DNA from: Maribacter thermophilus
Lineage (GTDB): Bacteria; Bacteroidota; Bacteroidia; Flavobacteriales; Flavobacteriaceae
DNA: 64,000 nucleotides
Direction: 5' to 3'
NCBI RefSeq assembly: GCF_001020565.1
Contig: NZ_LDAS01000001.1
Coordinates: 2,752,520 to 2,816,519, forward strand
Shown: piece by piece, positions 1 through 9,159 of the stretch
Position numbering within the stretch: position 1 is the stretch's first letter
How the letters are laid out: every line of letters starts with the position of its first letter
Position numbers and translations under genes: made by a program
The notes under the pieces: generated by a model
Told to the model about the DNA's origin: nothing
Databases searched by the model: none
The model's input: the letters and a program-made list of their open reading frames with translations, nothing else

Positions 1-393
1 AACCTGCTGCAACGCTGAACCGGATACTTTTGCCTTAAGCTGACCACGATTTGACTCTGCCGTATCAAATTCTAAAGTAATGTCACTGTTTTCTAGAAAG
101 AATTCACTGTAAAATTCATCACCTATCTTAATGATTACTCGATCAGGATGTTCAACGATTCCTTTAAATGTAAAAGCCCCATTTGTCATTTGGGCACTAT
201 CAATTACCTTAGGTTTGGCACCTCTGTCCGTAAAATTCATTTCAATTAATTTTACTTTGGCCTCATCTAAACCTTTTACTACACCAGATATGGTATAACC
301 TTCAAAAGATGCTTCTTTTTTACAGCTAGTAAGAGGTAATATCATTATTAAACCAAGTATTAATGCTGATTTTATTTTTAAAGACATTTTCAT
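1..393 (-). CDS. Lipoprotein, partial (DUF4369-like N-terminal region)
   Basis: An open frame of 131 codons runs off the left edge of the window, so only the N-terminal part is visible. It begins with a lipoprotein signal peptide (lipobox LTSC, Cys24) followed by a beta-rich segment of the kind found at the N-terminus of Bacteroidota thioredoxin-like lipoproteins (DUF4369-like). A second in-frame ATG two codons later could also be the start. It lies 26 bp downstream of the TlpA-like gene on the same strand and probably belongs to the same operon. A C-terminal thioredoxin domain may lie beyond the edge, but this cannot be seen. Confidence 0.7.
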   Translation of the reverse strand, partial: MKMSLKIKSALILGLIMILPLTSCKKEASFEGYTISGVVKGLDEAKVKLIEMNFTDRGAKPKVIDSAQMTNGAFTFKGIVEHPDRVIIKIGDEFYSEFFLENSDITLEFDTAESNRGQLKAKVSGSALQQV

Positions 394-419
394 AATTTAA
401 TTTTTAGTATGGACGCTTA

Positions 420-1604
420 TTAGTTTAACAGTTCCTCCAATAATTCAAAAGCTTCTTCACCGCCACCAACATATCGTTTCACAATTTTACCTTCTGGATC
501 AATGATGAACTTAGTAGGAAAGCCTTTTACATTAAAACGGGTTACGAAGTTATCGGGGGTATTCTCTCTATCGCTCATTAGTTGTTGCCAATTGTAGCCG
601 TTATCGGCAATGAACTTTTCTATTTTATCTTTTGTGTCCCCTGAGTTAATGCCCAGTACTACTAGCTGGTCCTCATATTGTTCTTGAAAGGCCTTTACCT
701 CGGGCATTTCTTTGACACAAGGGCCGCACCAAATACCCCAAAAATCGATTAACACATATTTTCCTTTGAGAGATGCGATATCGAACTCACTACCGTCCAA
801 GGTTGCATTGGTTTTAACAGCCGGCACTGGCATGCCCTCGGCAGTAGCTTTTATACCCTGAATACGGGTTTCGGCCGTTTTATAAAAACTTAGGTCACTG
901 AGTTCTTTAGAGACGTTATTAAATAGATCGATCGCAACCGTATCTTCTATTTGGCCACGCATAATCATGTCTTCTAAATACCACAGGGCCCCCAATGATT
1001 TTGGATGTTCCCTAAAATGCTCAATTAAAGCCTGCCTTCCTTTTTCATCAATTTGCTCAGCTTTTTTTTGAAGTTGTTCTATAACCACGGAATCTTTCTC
1101 ATAAGTAGCCCTTACCATAAGATTGGCGCTTTCGTTTATGTTCGGAAAGGTGAGTCTGTTTATGGCGGCCAAACTATTGTTATATGCATCACCACTGGGA
1201 TAGGCATCTATAAAATCAATGGCCTCCCCTTGTATTTTAATATGGGCCCCTGGGTATGCAAAAAACATTAAGTACATTGATTTCACAGGGAAATATCCTC
1301 CATCGGCAGCCTTCTTGTAAATTTTGTTATCCTTGTCTTCATAATCGGTATAGGCCCTGATCAGGGAAAGTTTTGATATAGTATCTGAAAATTTGATTTT
1401 CCCATTTACTACATGAATCGTATCCGGAGGGGTTTCCCTTGTATATTCCTTATCGGGATGCCGAAAGAAAAAATGAGATTTTAACCCTTGTATTTCACCT
1501 TCCAGTGTAAATTGATTAGGAGGTGTTTTTTCTGTTTTTTTACATGATGTAACAAAAAAAAGTCCCGTTAAGGCAATAATTGTTACTTTGATATATATTT
1601 TCAT
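420..1604 (-). CDS. TlpA-like thioredoxin-fold lipoprotein
   Basis: 394-residue lipoprotein (lipobox VTSC, Cys21), with a DUF4369-like N-terminal region at about 30-130, a helical middle, and a C-terminal TlpA/AhpC-TSA-type thioredoxin domain from about 255. The redox motif WCGPC is at 292-296 and the cis-Pro loop GFP follows later. It is expected to act as a membrane-anchored periplasmic thiol:disulfide oxidoreductase. Such proteins commonly sit at the end of SusC/SusD loci in Bacteroidota, as here (227 bp downstream of susD). Its client is unknown; repair or maturation of the neighbouring outer-membrane proteins is an inference. Confidence 0.88.
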   Translation of the reverse strand: MKIYIKVTIIALTGLFFVTSCKKTEKTPPNQFTLEGEIQGLKSHFFFRHPDKEYTRETPPDTIHVVNGKIKFSDTISKLSLIRAYTDYEDKDNKIYKKAADGGYFPVKSMYLMFFAYPGAHIKIQGEAIDFIDAYPSGDAYNNSLAAINRLTFPNINESANLMVRATYEKDSVVIEQLQKKAEQIDEKGRQALIEHFREHPKSLGALWYLEDMIMRGQIEDTVAIDLFNNVSKELSDLSFYKTAETRIQGIKATAEGMPVPAVKTNATLDGSEFDIASLKGKYVLIDFWGIWCGPCVKEMPEVKAFQEQYEDQLVVLGINSGDTKDKIEKFIADNGYNWQQLMSDRENTPDNFVTRFNVKGFPTKFIIDPEGKIVKRYVGGGEEAFELLEELLN

Positions 1605-1765
1605 TTTAAGATCTATATTTTAATTGTTTAAAGAATAAGGTCTCCTAAAAGGCCACTTTATAAACTTGCCCAAAATTGAAACCAAGAAGCACTCAAAAGG
1701 GATTATGGCAGATATTAGCCATAAGACCAATATTGATGCCTATTGAGAAACTGAATTTTATTGAA

Positions 1766-1802
1766 GAGGTATGGGAAGGGTCGTTCACCCTTCCATAACC
1801 TC
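1766..1802 (-). terminator. Intergenic hairpin between susD and the TlpA gene
   Basis: The arms GGAAGGG and CCCTTCC flank a 7-base loop, with imperfect extension on both sides (GAGGT / ACCTC). No run of T follows on the minus strand, so it is more likely a partial terminator or an mRNA-stabilising/processing hairpin that lowers expression of the downstream lipoprotein genes than a full stop. Confidence 0.45.
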
Positions 1803-1831
1803 ATCCAACCAATTTATCTAGCAGAAAAATT

Positions 1832-3337
1832 TTATTGATACCCCGGATTTTGAACTAATAAAGAATTAGATTCTATAGATGTTTGGGGAATAGGAAAAAT
1901 AAACTTGTTTGGATCGGTAGCCGTGGATTTTATCTCTGAAACCTGAAAACCGGAACTAAACCCTCCGTCCTCATAGGCATACCGTACCACATCAAACCAG
2001 TTTTCGCCATTTTCGGCATAAAGTTCCACAAGCTTCTCTATTCGAACAGCTTCCAAAAATTCTGAGAACGAAATACTTTCAGGGTAAGTTTCAAAACCGT
2101 CTCCTCCGGTTGTGGTGGCCCCTGCCCTTTTTCTTACCTCATTCAATGAGCTTAACGCCTCTGGGGTTACCATCCCGGAAGCTCTAGTGGCAGCTTCTGC
2201 ATGAATCAGGTATATTTCTGCCATACGCATCACGTAGTGCATTTCATAATCGGTTGTATAATCGGAGTATTTGGTCATTAATGCCGTACCGAAGGCACTA
2301 CCAAAAGGATCGGTAATCGATTCTACCCGACCACCATCATGGGCAATTGTCTGACCTCCAACGGTCAACGTACCCGTATTTACCAAATCAAAATAAGCAG
2401 GTTCTACCCCGGCCGAAAAGCCGTTATAGAAATTGCCCCATCCAACACCAGTGCCTTCAGGAGTTTCCACTCCCGGTATACCAAAGATAATCTCACTCTT
2501 TTCGAACAATGTAGAACTGTCATGAGGGGCAAAAATACTGGCATACTCTGCTTCAAGGGCAAAACCGGGTCCTGGATTGTCAATAACCGCTTTTGCTTCG
2601 AAAGCCGCCTGTTGATAATCACCCATATAAAGCAATACCTTGGCCTTGAACGCCCTGGCAAATGTTTTGTTTGTAAACGTTTTCCCTCTATTATCGGGCG
2701 CATTTGCAATACCATCCTCTATATCTGCTAGAATTGCCGTATAAGTTTCTTGAACAGAACTTCTTGGCAATTCTTCTTCATAACGGGCCGGGTCTGTACG
2801 CAATACCACACCAAATTCAGATGAGGTATCATAGAATTGACCGTAAGCCCTTAGTAAATAAAAAGTAGCCAAAGCACGCATTAACCTAGCCTCTGCTATC
2901 ACCTCTGCCCTTCTCCCCGGGGTATCGAATATATCATCGGACAACAAACCAGTTTGTTCAATTACCCAATTGGCGTTATTGATCAAAGAGTAAAATCTTG
3001 TATATGCCCCATGCTGAATAGAGCCCGTCAATATCGGGTTGTTTGAAGACCACCCCAATTGCTCCTCACTATTAACATAAAATCCGGCATTACTATAACC
3101 CAGAAAAATATCGGGAGCAAAAAATACAGTCGGGAAATCCAGCCCATATTGTGTCATCCCCGAATACACCCCCAAAAGTGCCAGATCCGCTGATTTTTCA
3201 TCATAAATAGCCTCGTCGGCAGGTATTGTATATAATGGTTCTACATCATCGACAGCCGTAGTAAGATCGCATGAACTAAAAATTAAAAGACAGATGAAGA
3301 CACCCATCCCATATGCTTTATATATATATTGTTTCAT
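1832..3337 (-). CDS. SusD/RagB-family nutrient-binding outer-membrane lipoprotein
   Basis: 501 residues starting with a lipoprotein signal peptide (lipobox FSSC, Cys23). The sequence has the SusD pattern: an N-terminal SusD-like region with TPR-type helices (for example RAEVIAEARLMRALATFYLL), a middle substrate-facing part, and a C-terminal RagB/SusD region rich in helices (YLIHAEAATRA, LNEVRKRAGA). It should sit on the cell surface as the lid of the SusC channel encoded 11 bp upstream, with which it is clearly co-transcribed. The ligand is not evident; there are no glycoside hydrolases or peptidases in the locus to hint at it. Confidence 0.93.
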   Translation of the reverse strand: MKQYIYKAYGMGVFICLLIFSSCDLTTAVDDVEPLYTIPADEAIYDEKSADLALLGVYSGMTQYGLDFPTVFFAPDIFLGYSNAGFYVNSEEQLGWSSNNPILTGSIQHGAYTRFYSLINNANWVIEQTGLLSDDIFDTPGRRAEVIAEARLMRALATFYLLRAYGQFYDTSSEFGVVLRTDPARYEEELPRSSVQETYTAILADIEDGIANAPDNRGKTFTNKTFARAFKAKVLLYMGDYQQAAFEAKAVIDNPGPGFALEAEYASIFAPHDSSTLFEKSEIIFGIPGVETPEGTGVGWGNFYNGFSAGVEPAYFDLVNTGTLTVGGQTIAHDGGRVESITDPFGSAFGTALMTKYSDYTTDYEMHYVMRMAEIYLIHAEAATRASGMVTPEALSSLNEVRKRAGATTTGGDGFETYPESISFSEFLEAVRIEKLVELYAENGENWFDVVRYAYEDGGFSSGFQVSEIKSTATDPNKFIFPIPQTSIESNSLLVQNPGYQ

Positions 3338-3348
3338 AATATTCTTTA

Positions 3349-6300
3349 TTAAAAGGTTACGTTTAGTGTAAGAGTAAAACTTCTTGCCTGGGGATATCCA
3401 GTACCATCATCACCGTAGCTAGAAAAATCGCTAATATTCCCACTTCTATAGGCAGATTGATCTTCGGGATCAAGACCTGGATAATTTGTAAATGTCAAGA
3501 GATTGTTTCCACTGACCGATAGTTTGGTTCCGGTTATTCCTAGTTTATCCATCCAGGCCATTTGAGGTAACCGATAGCCCAAACCTACATACCTTAACCT
3601 TATATAACTACCATCTACTATAGATCTAGAATTTGTTCTGCCTCCATCATAGGATGGCGACCATAGACGGGCAAGGGTTCCGTCTGTGTTGGAGGGAGAC
3701 CATACAAGGTCCAAATGATCTTTAACAACATTTTGCGTTACATCTACTTCTGCAAACCTATTATATAAATCAAAGATTTTATCATTTCCCTGGACAAATT
3801 GGAAATTAAAACTGAAATCCAGGTTCTTATACGTAAGCGTATTGGACCAGCCACCATAATAGTCGGGGTTCACATTGCCAATAATTGCCTCCCGATCTTC
3901 CGAATCAATATAACCGTTGCCATCAATATCCTCCATAATGTAATCCCCTGGTGCCTGCAGCAAACTACTGTAAAGTCCACCTGGTGCACCATTGGCCGAC
4001 GCTTGGCCATTAAGAGCATCTATTTCTTCTTGTGTTTGTGCAATACCCAGCACATTATACCCTTGTATTACCCCAAAAGGCTCTCCTTCCACAACCCCTG
4101 GGCTACCATATAAATTGACGCTTCCACCATTTAGGCTTTCTACTTTGTTCTTTATGAAACTAATATTGAACGAGGAATTCCAAGAGAAGTTATCTGTTCT
4201 GATTATATCGCCTCCGATCAAAAATTCCCAACCTTTGTTGGTCACGTCCGCCACGTTTTGGTTTTGCTGCAGCGTACCGGTTTCATTTACAATAGGGACC
4301 ACAAGTATGAGGTCAGAAGTATTTTTTTCATAATAAACGATTTCCGCATTTAATCGTTGATCGAACAATCCCAATTCAAGACCTAAGTCTAGTTGATCTG
4401 TTGTTTCCCATTTTATGTCCGGGTTGGGCACATCGCTCGATATGGTACCTTTGCTAACATTATAGCCACCAGTGGCCGAAAATGTAGGTAAAAAAGTGAA
4501 CGCAGGAAGATTATCACTACCGGTACGTCCCAAACTTGCCCTTAATTTTAGTTGATTCAACCATTTGCTGTCTTTCAGAAAAGACTCATTATGCATGTTC
4601 CATGCCAATGCCCCAGAAGGGAAAACACCTGTTTGGTTACCAGGGCCAAATTTTGTCGACTTGTCTGCCCTTAAGGTAAAAGTGGCAAGATAACGTTCTT
4701 TATATCCATAGTTGACTCGACCGAATACAGAATTCAGTACGGCCTCAAAGTGATCCGATGTATTATTCTCTACAATATTGGCCGACCCAGGATTAATTAA
4801 GATAAAATCATCAGGAAACTCCCTATACCTCACCGACGTTCTATCATCCCTGCTTCTGTTAAACGAAATACCCGCTACTGCATCTATCTTATGTTTCTCT
4901 TTAATTAGATTGGAGTATGAGACAGTATTTTCGAATGCCGTATTATAAGAGTCTATCTCTAAATCGACAAGATTGGCTCCTGGAGCCCCCCTATATAGCC
5001 CTTCAAACAAGGCATCTTGTGTAAATGATGGGGTAAAAACAGTATTGCTTATATCGTTTACCCCGATACTGACCTGTGATTTGAATTTTAAGTTTTTTAA
5101 AAATTCCCATTCTGCATAAAAGGCACCAAATAGATTTTTCGAAACCGTCTTATTCGTTATTCTACCCTCATCACCCAACGGATTGAATACTTCTCCATAT
5201 CTATCACTGTAAGCTTTGGTATAGTTTCCATTCGCATCATAAATAGGAATATCAGGTCGGAAAGCGGTAGCTGAAGAAAAACGTCCTTGACCGATGCCCG
5301 TGATACCGGAAATTTCATCTATCATATGGTTATAGTTGATAGAACCTCCAACCCGTAACTTCTTGGTAACATTCACATCTAAATTAGAAGCCACATTATA
5401 TCTCTTTACGTCATTGTTCACCACGATTCCCTCTTGATCGGCAATAGATGCAGAAAGTGAATATGCAGTCTTTTGGGTACCTCCAGTAACCCCTAGATTA
5501 TATTGCCTCCACAGGGCATTGCTATTGGTAATGGCCTTCGTCCAATCGGTATCTCCATCTCCAAAAAAATCGGGGTTGTTGACCACCTCATATTCCTTTG
5601 GATGCAAATAGGACCATTGTGCCTCTGGATAAGCACTATTGTCCAGAACACTCTGTGATTGTTCAAGGGCAAACTGTTTGTATTCGGCCGCATTCAAAAA
5701 ATCATATGTCTTGATCGGATTGCTTATAGTAGAACTAACGCTAAAGTTGAATTTGGTACGCTCCCCAGCTTTTCCCCTCTTGGTAGTAATCAATATAACC
5801 CCATTGGCTGCTCTTGAACCATATATAGCTGCGGCCGAAGCATCTTTTAATACATCAATTCGTTCAATATTTTCAGGATTAATGGCCGATAGTGGATTTA
5901 CACTTGTCAAACCCGTACTAAAAAGACCACTGGTTCCAGACCCATCGTCGACACTAGGGTTAACAACAAAAGGAACCCCATCGACCACATACAACGGCTG
6001 GTTGTCACCCCTAAGTGAACTGAGTCCCCTGATCTGAACAACACCACCTTGCCCTGGGCGCCCTCCGGCACTCATAACATTTACACCGGTAATCTTGCCC
6101 GCAAGGGCATTATCTACCGTCTGGCTCTTATATTGTACTATTTCTTCGCTCTTAACCGAGCCTACCGAACCCGTAAGGTCTTTCTTTACAGTAGTACCAT
6201 AACCTACGACCACAACCTCATCGAGCCTACTGGCGCTTTCATCAAGCACAATTTCGTAAAAATCCTGTTTGGTCGTAATTTTCTGATATTTAAACTCAAA

Positions 6301-6924
6301 ACCTAATGCAGAAACAGCTAAATAATAATCGAGACTTGCGTCTATTTTAAAATTACCATCGAAATCGGTAACTGTACCTCTTACGATAAAGTCATCGGAT
6401 CGATCTGCATCCCTTGACGGTTCATTGCTGGCAACATATACAGATGCCGCAGGAATCGGCATTCCATTTTTATCCTTCACCGTACCTGAAATAGAAAATG
6501 TATCCTGTAAGGGAACACCTAATATAGGGTGTATCTTTCGTTTAACGATTACGGTGTTATTGGTAAATTCATAAGTACAAAGAATAGGATCCAAGCCTCT
6601 CTTTAATATGGTTCCCACCTTAACACTCCCTTCTTTCAAAAGAATTTTCGGAGCATCTTTCACAAGGTCGTCCGCGTATACGAATTCATAATCTGTTTGG
6701 GCCTTGATAAGTTCAAAAACCTCTTTAAGAGAAACTACTTTTTCTGTATTAATGAATATGTCAGCATTCTGAGAAAACCCGGATTTTGGGCTCAGACCGA
6801 AAACTGAAGTCAAAAACAAAAAAATAAAGGTCCTCATGATTAGTTTAGTTAGCCTTTGTAATCGACATACAAAGACTGGGGTCATTCCGATTTTCATATA
6901 TTTGTATTGGTATTGGTTAAACAA
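3349..6924 (-). CDS. SusC/RagA-family TonB-dependent transporter with STN domain
   Basis: 1191 residues as the longest frame. The signal peptide appears to start at Met30 (MRTFIFLFL, cleavage near 52), so the true start may be one of the internal Met codons (10 or 30). Domain order: STN (secretin/TonB short N-terminal) domain at about 57-130, carboxypeptidase-like beta-sandwich at about 145-230, plug (VVVGYGTTVKKDLTGSV, then VRG-like and LYVVDGVP motifs) at about 235-370, then the 22-strand barrel ending in an aromatic (TLNVTF). An STN domain in a SusC protein is the hallmark of transducers that signal to a FecR anti-sigma factor, and fecR lies 94 bp upstream. Substrate unknown. Confidence 0.95.
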   Translation of the reverse strand: MFNQYQYKYMKIGMTPVFVCRLQRLTKLIMRTFIFLFLTSVFGLSPKSGFSQNADIFINTEKVVSLKEVFELIKAQTDYEFVYADDLVKDAPKILLKEGSVKVGTILKRGLDPILCTYEFTNNTVIVKRKIHPILGVPLQDTFSISGTVKDKNGMPIPAASVYVASNEPSRDADRSDDFIVRGTVTDFDGNFKIDASLDYYLAVSALGFEFKYQKITTKQDFYEIVLDESASRLDEVVVVGYGTTVKKDLTGSVGSVKSEEIVQYKSQTVDNALAGKITGVNVMSAGGRPGQGGVVQIRGLSSLRGDNQPLYVVDGVPFVVNPSVDDGSGTSGLFSTGLTSVNPLSAINPENIERIDVLKDASAAAIYGSRAANGVILITTKRGKAGERTKFNFSVSSTISNPIKTYDFLNAAEYKQFALEQSQSVLDNSAYPEAQWSYLHPKEYEVVNNPDFFGDGDTDWTKAITNSNALWRQYNLGVTGGTQKTAYSLSASIADQEGIVVNNDVKRYNVASNLDVNVTKKLRVGGSINYNHMIDEISGITGIGQGRFSSATAFRPDIPIYDANGNYTKAYSDRYGEVFNPLGDEGRITNKTVSKNLFGAFYAEWEFLKNLKFKSQVSIGVNDISNTVFTPSFTQDALFEGLYRGAPGANLVDLEIDSYNTAFENTVSYSNLIKEKHKIDAVAGISFNRSRDDRTSVRYREFPDDFILINPGSANIVENNTSDHFEAVLNSVFGRVNYGYKERYLATFTLRADKSTKFGPGNQTGVFPSGALAWNMHNESFLKDSKWLNQLKLRASLGRTGSDNLPAFTFLPTFSATGGYNVSKGTISSDVPNPDIKWETTDQLDLGLELGLFDQRLNAEIVYYEKNTSDLILVVPIVNETGTLQQNQNVADVTNKGWEFLIGGDIIRTDNFSWNSSFNISFIKNKVESLNGGSVNLYGSPGVVEGEPFGVIQGYNVLGIAQTQEEIDALNGQASANGAPGGLYSSLLQAPGDYIMEDIDGNGYIDSEDREAIIGNVNPDYYGGWSNTLTYKNLDFSFNFQFVQGNDKIFDLYNRFAEVDVTQNVVKDHLDLVWSPSNTDGTLARLWSPSYDGGRTNSRSIVDGSYIRLRYVGLGYRLPQMAWMDKLGITGTKLSVSGNNLLTFTNYPGLDPEDQSAYRSGNISDFSSYGDDGTGYPQARSFTLTLNVTF

Positions 6925-7018
6925 TTCGTTTAATTGATTACTTAAAGGAATTTAGCTGCTACTTTGGACGGTGATAGCTTTATTCCTTTTTTATTTTATT
7001 TCATCATATCCTATTATT

Positions 7019-8185
7019 TTACTTTATCAATATCTTATTGTCCTGTAAAGAAAATTTTACAAGACCCGTATGTTCTATTTTTTCCAATAATACGTTTATC
7101 TCATTTCCTCTTTTCAATATTCCGGAAAATTCCAAATCCCGTTTTTCCAGGTTTTCGAATTCTACGTCTATATTATACCATCTAGCCAATACTTTCATCA
7201 TTTCCCCCAAAGGTTTTTTATCGAACATGAACAGTCCGTTTTTCCATGCCGCAACGTAATTGACATCAACATTTTTCACTTGAATTTCGGCCTCATCCAT
7301 ATATAAGATGGATTGCATCCCCGGATCAAGTATTTTATCCTCTGCACCATTACTTACCGCAATACTTCCTTCTATCAAGGTTGTGTGAATGCTTTGGTCG
7401 TTTTCGTATGCCGAAATATTGAACTCAGTGCCAAGTACCTCTATATTTTGGTTTCTTGTTTGCACACGAAATGATGCTCCGTTATTTTCTGTACTTGAAG
7501 AAACGTCGAAATAGGCCTCTCCATAAATTAACTCCACACTTCTAGGTGCTCCGGAAACAAAAGATACCGGATATTTTAATTTAGACTCTGAGTTGAGCCA
7601 AACCTTGGTGCCATCCGATAGCTCTACAAAGAATTGCCCCCCTCTTGGGATAGTCAGATAATTATAAACTATTTCTTCACTTTCTTTTTGTCCTTTTTTA
7701 TATCGAATACTTTCTCCATTACTGGTTACCTCATCAATACGGACCTGTTTTCCCTTTTCCAGGGTGATATGCTTACCATTATCAAGTGTGAGTATAGCCT
7801 TATCAGTACCAGGAAGAATAGAAGCTTCGGTATTTGCGATGATTTCTGTAGTTGGGTCTAAATCCTCTTTAGAATAAAATACAGCTAGGGAAACAAGAAT
7901 AGCGATTGCCGCAGCAACCGCATACTTATAAAACCTAAGTTTTCTTATTTTTCCAGGGCTGGCTTCATCTGGCCCTCCTATTTTATCCAACAAAACAAGC
8001 TTTGCCCTTTCCGAATCAAAGTTCGACAGATTATAATCCAAGGCATAATTTACCTGAATGTAATCTTTGAACAATTGTTGATTCTCTTGTTGGTCAAACC
8101 AATCGGACAATTCTTCTAGTTCAGGTTCTGTTATGGCCTTCGAAATAAACTTTACAATCAGTTCTTCGATTCTTTTATCTTTCAT
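7019..8185 (-). CDS. FecR-family anti-sigma factor
   Basis: 388 residues: a cytoplasmic N-terminal region (1-85) that should bind the sigma factor, one transmembrane helix at about 87-105, then a periplasmic FecR domain (about 175-290; GGQFFVELSDGTKVWLNSES is the typical core) and a C-terminal DUF4974-type domain (about 310-388, KKPLGEMMKVLARWY) that contacts the STN domain of the TonB receptor. It heads the susC/susD operon and is divergent from the sigma gene 116 bp away. The arrangement predicts induction of the operon when SusC is loaded with substrate. Confidence 0.93.
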   Translation of the reverse strand: MKDKRIEELIVKFISKAITEPELEELSDWFDQQENQQLFKDYIQVNYALDYNLSNFDSERAKLVLLDKIGGPDEASPGKIRKLRFYKYAVAAAIAILVSLAVFYSKEDLDPTTEIIANTEASILPGTDKAILTLDNGKHITLEKGKQVRIDEVTSNGESIRYKKGQKESEEIVYNYLTIPRGGQFFVELSDGTKVWLNSESKLKYPVSFVSGAPRSVELIYGEAYFDVSSSTENNGASFRVQTRNQNIEVLGTEFNISAYENDQSIHTTLIEGSIAVSNGAEDKILDPGMQSILYMDEAEIQVKNVDVNYVAAWKNGLFMFDKKPLGEMMKVLARWYNIDVEFENLEKRDLEFSGILKRGNEINVLLEKIEHTGLVKFSLQDNKILIK

Positions 8186-8301
8186 TAAGCTAATTAATTA
8201 TATTTCTAATACGATTCTCAAAATACACACCCTATGCGTCCAGCAATTTTTTTCTATTTTATTTCATATTTATACTATTTTTATAGAGCGATGGATTTAG
8301 A

Positions 8302-8898
8302 ATGATGGATTTCAAGGACAATAAAGTTTTGATAAAATGTCTTCAACAGAATAACAAGAAGGCATTTTCTTTTCTGGTAGACTCTTATCACCATAGGTTA
8401 TGCGTTTACGCAAACAGCCTTGTGAACAATAGTATGTTGGCAGATGATATTGTACAGAACGTTTTTATAAACGTATGGGAAAAACGGAACATGCTAAATC
8501 CAGGTCATTCACTAAAGAGTTTCTTATACAAATCTGTCTATAACGAGTTTATAGATCAATACAGAAAATCACAATCTTTATTACGGATTGAAAAAAAGTA
8601 TATTGAACACCTTAACACCATTGTAGCAGGGGAAGACGAGGAAAGTACAAAGAAACTTATCTCCGACGTAAAAAACATGATGGAAGATCTGCCTCCAAAA
8701 TGCAAACAGGTCTTTATGTTAAGTAAAAAAGAAGGACTAACAAATATTGAAATTTCCGAACATCTAGAGATTTCGGTAAAGGCCGTAGAAGCTCAAATTA
8801 CCAGAGGATTTAAGATTCTACGCAAAAAACTTTCAGATAAGGTAAAACCAGTATTGTTCATCTTGTTCAATCGAAGGTATATCGAAAAAAAATATTAA
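8302..8898 (+). CDS. ECF RNA polymerase sigma factor (Bacteroidota FecI-like)
   Basis: 198 residues with sigma region 2 (about 20-90, LADDIVQNVFINVWEKR) and region 4 (about 130-185, helix-turn-helix NIEISEHLEISVKAVEAQ). A short basic/aromatic tail (to 198) follows. Two adjacent in-frame ATGs (8302, 8305) are possible starts; a 4-codon frame starting at 8291 ends in TGA overlapping the start. It is the partner of the divergent FecR. In most such loci sigma, fecR, susC and susD run in one direction, so the split orientation is unusual. A terminator hairpin follows. Confidence 0.93.
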   Translation: MMDFKDNKVLIKCLQQNNKKAFSFLVDSYHHRLCVYANSLVNNSMLADDIVQNVFINVWEKRNMLNPGHSLKSFLYKSVYNEFIDQYRKSQSLLRIEKKYIEHLNTIVAGEDEESTKKLISDVKNMMEDLPPKCKQVFMLSKKEGLTNIEISEHLEISVKAVEAQITRGFKILRKKLSDKVKPVLFILFNRRYIEKKY

Positions 8899-8967
8899 GT
8901 AAAATCAATGCTTAGACTCATGAATACTTTTTAATACCGCCCCTAAGTATTATTGACCTAAAACAAA

Positions 8968-8997
8968 AAATCCAACCTAATAAATTAGATTGGATTT
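8968..8997 (+). terminator. Intrinsic terminator after the sigma gene
   Basis: Thirteen-base arms (AAATCCAACCTAA / TTAGATTGGATTT) with a single mismatch and a TAAA loop are followed by CTTTTTTG on the plus strand and preceded by a run of A, so it can act in both directions: for the sigma gene on plus and for the tRNA on minus. Confidence 0.85.
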
Positions 8998-9005
8998 CTT
9001 TTTTG

Positions 9006-9079
9006 CTCCTCCTCTTGGGCTCGAACCAAGGACCCTCTGATTAACAGTCAGATGCTCTAACCAACTGAGCTAAGGAGGA
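9006..9079 (-). tRNA. tRNA-Asn (anticodon GTT)
   Basis: 74-nt cloverleaf on the minus strand: acceptor stem TCCTCCT pairs with AGGAGGA, D-arm TAGCTCAGTTGGTTAGAGC, anticodon loop CTGTTAA with GTT, T-arm CTTGG-TTCGAGC-CCAAG, discriminator base G. The 3' CCA is not encoded, as is common in this phylum. Confidence 0.97.
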
Positions 9080-9159
9080 AAATACCTTACTTTAATCCTT
9101 TAAAGCGGGTGCAAATATAAATGTTTTTTAAAATCTCCCAAACAAAAAAAGATGTTTTT

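Noticed and set aside
2404-2715. 103-codon minus frame inside susD
   Set aside because: Shadow frame of the SusD gene with no family features.
8186-8301. ECF-type autoregulated promoter between fecR and sigma genes
   Set aside because: I could not find a convincing -33/-7 pair or sigma-specific motif; only near-matches such as TATTTTTA.
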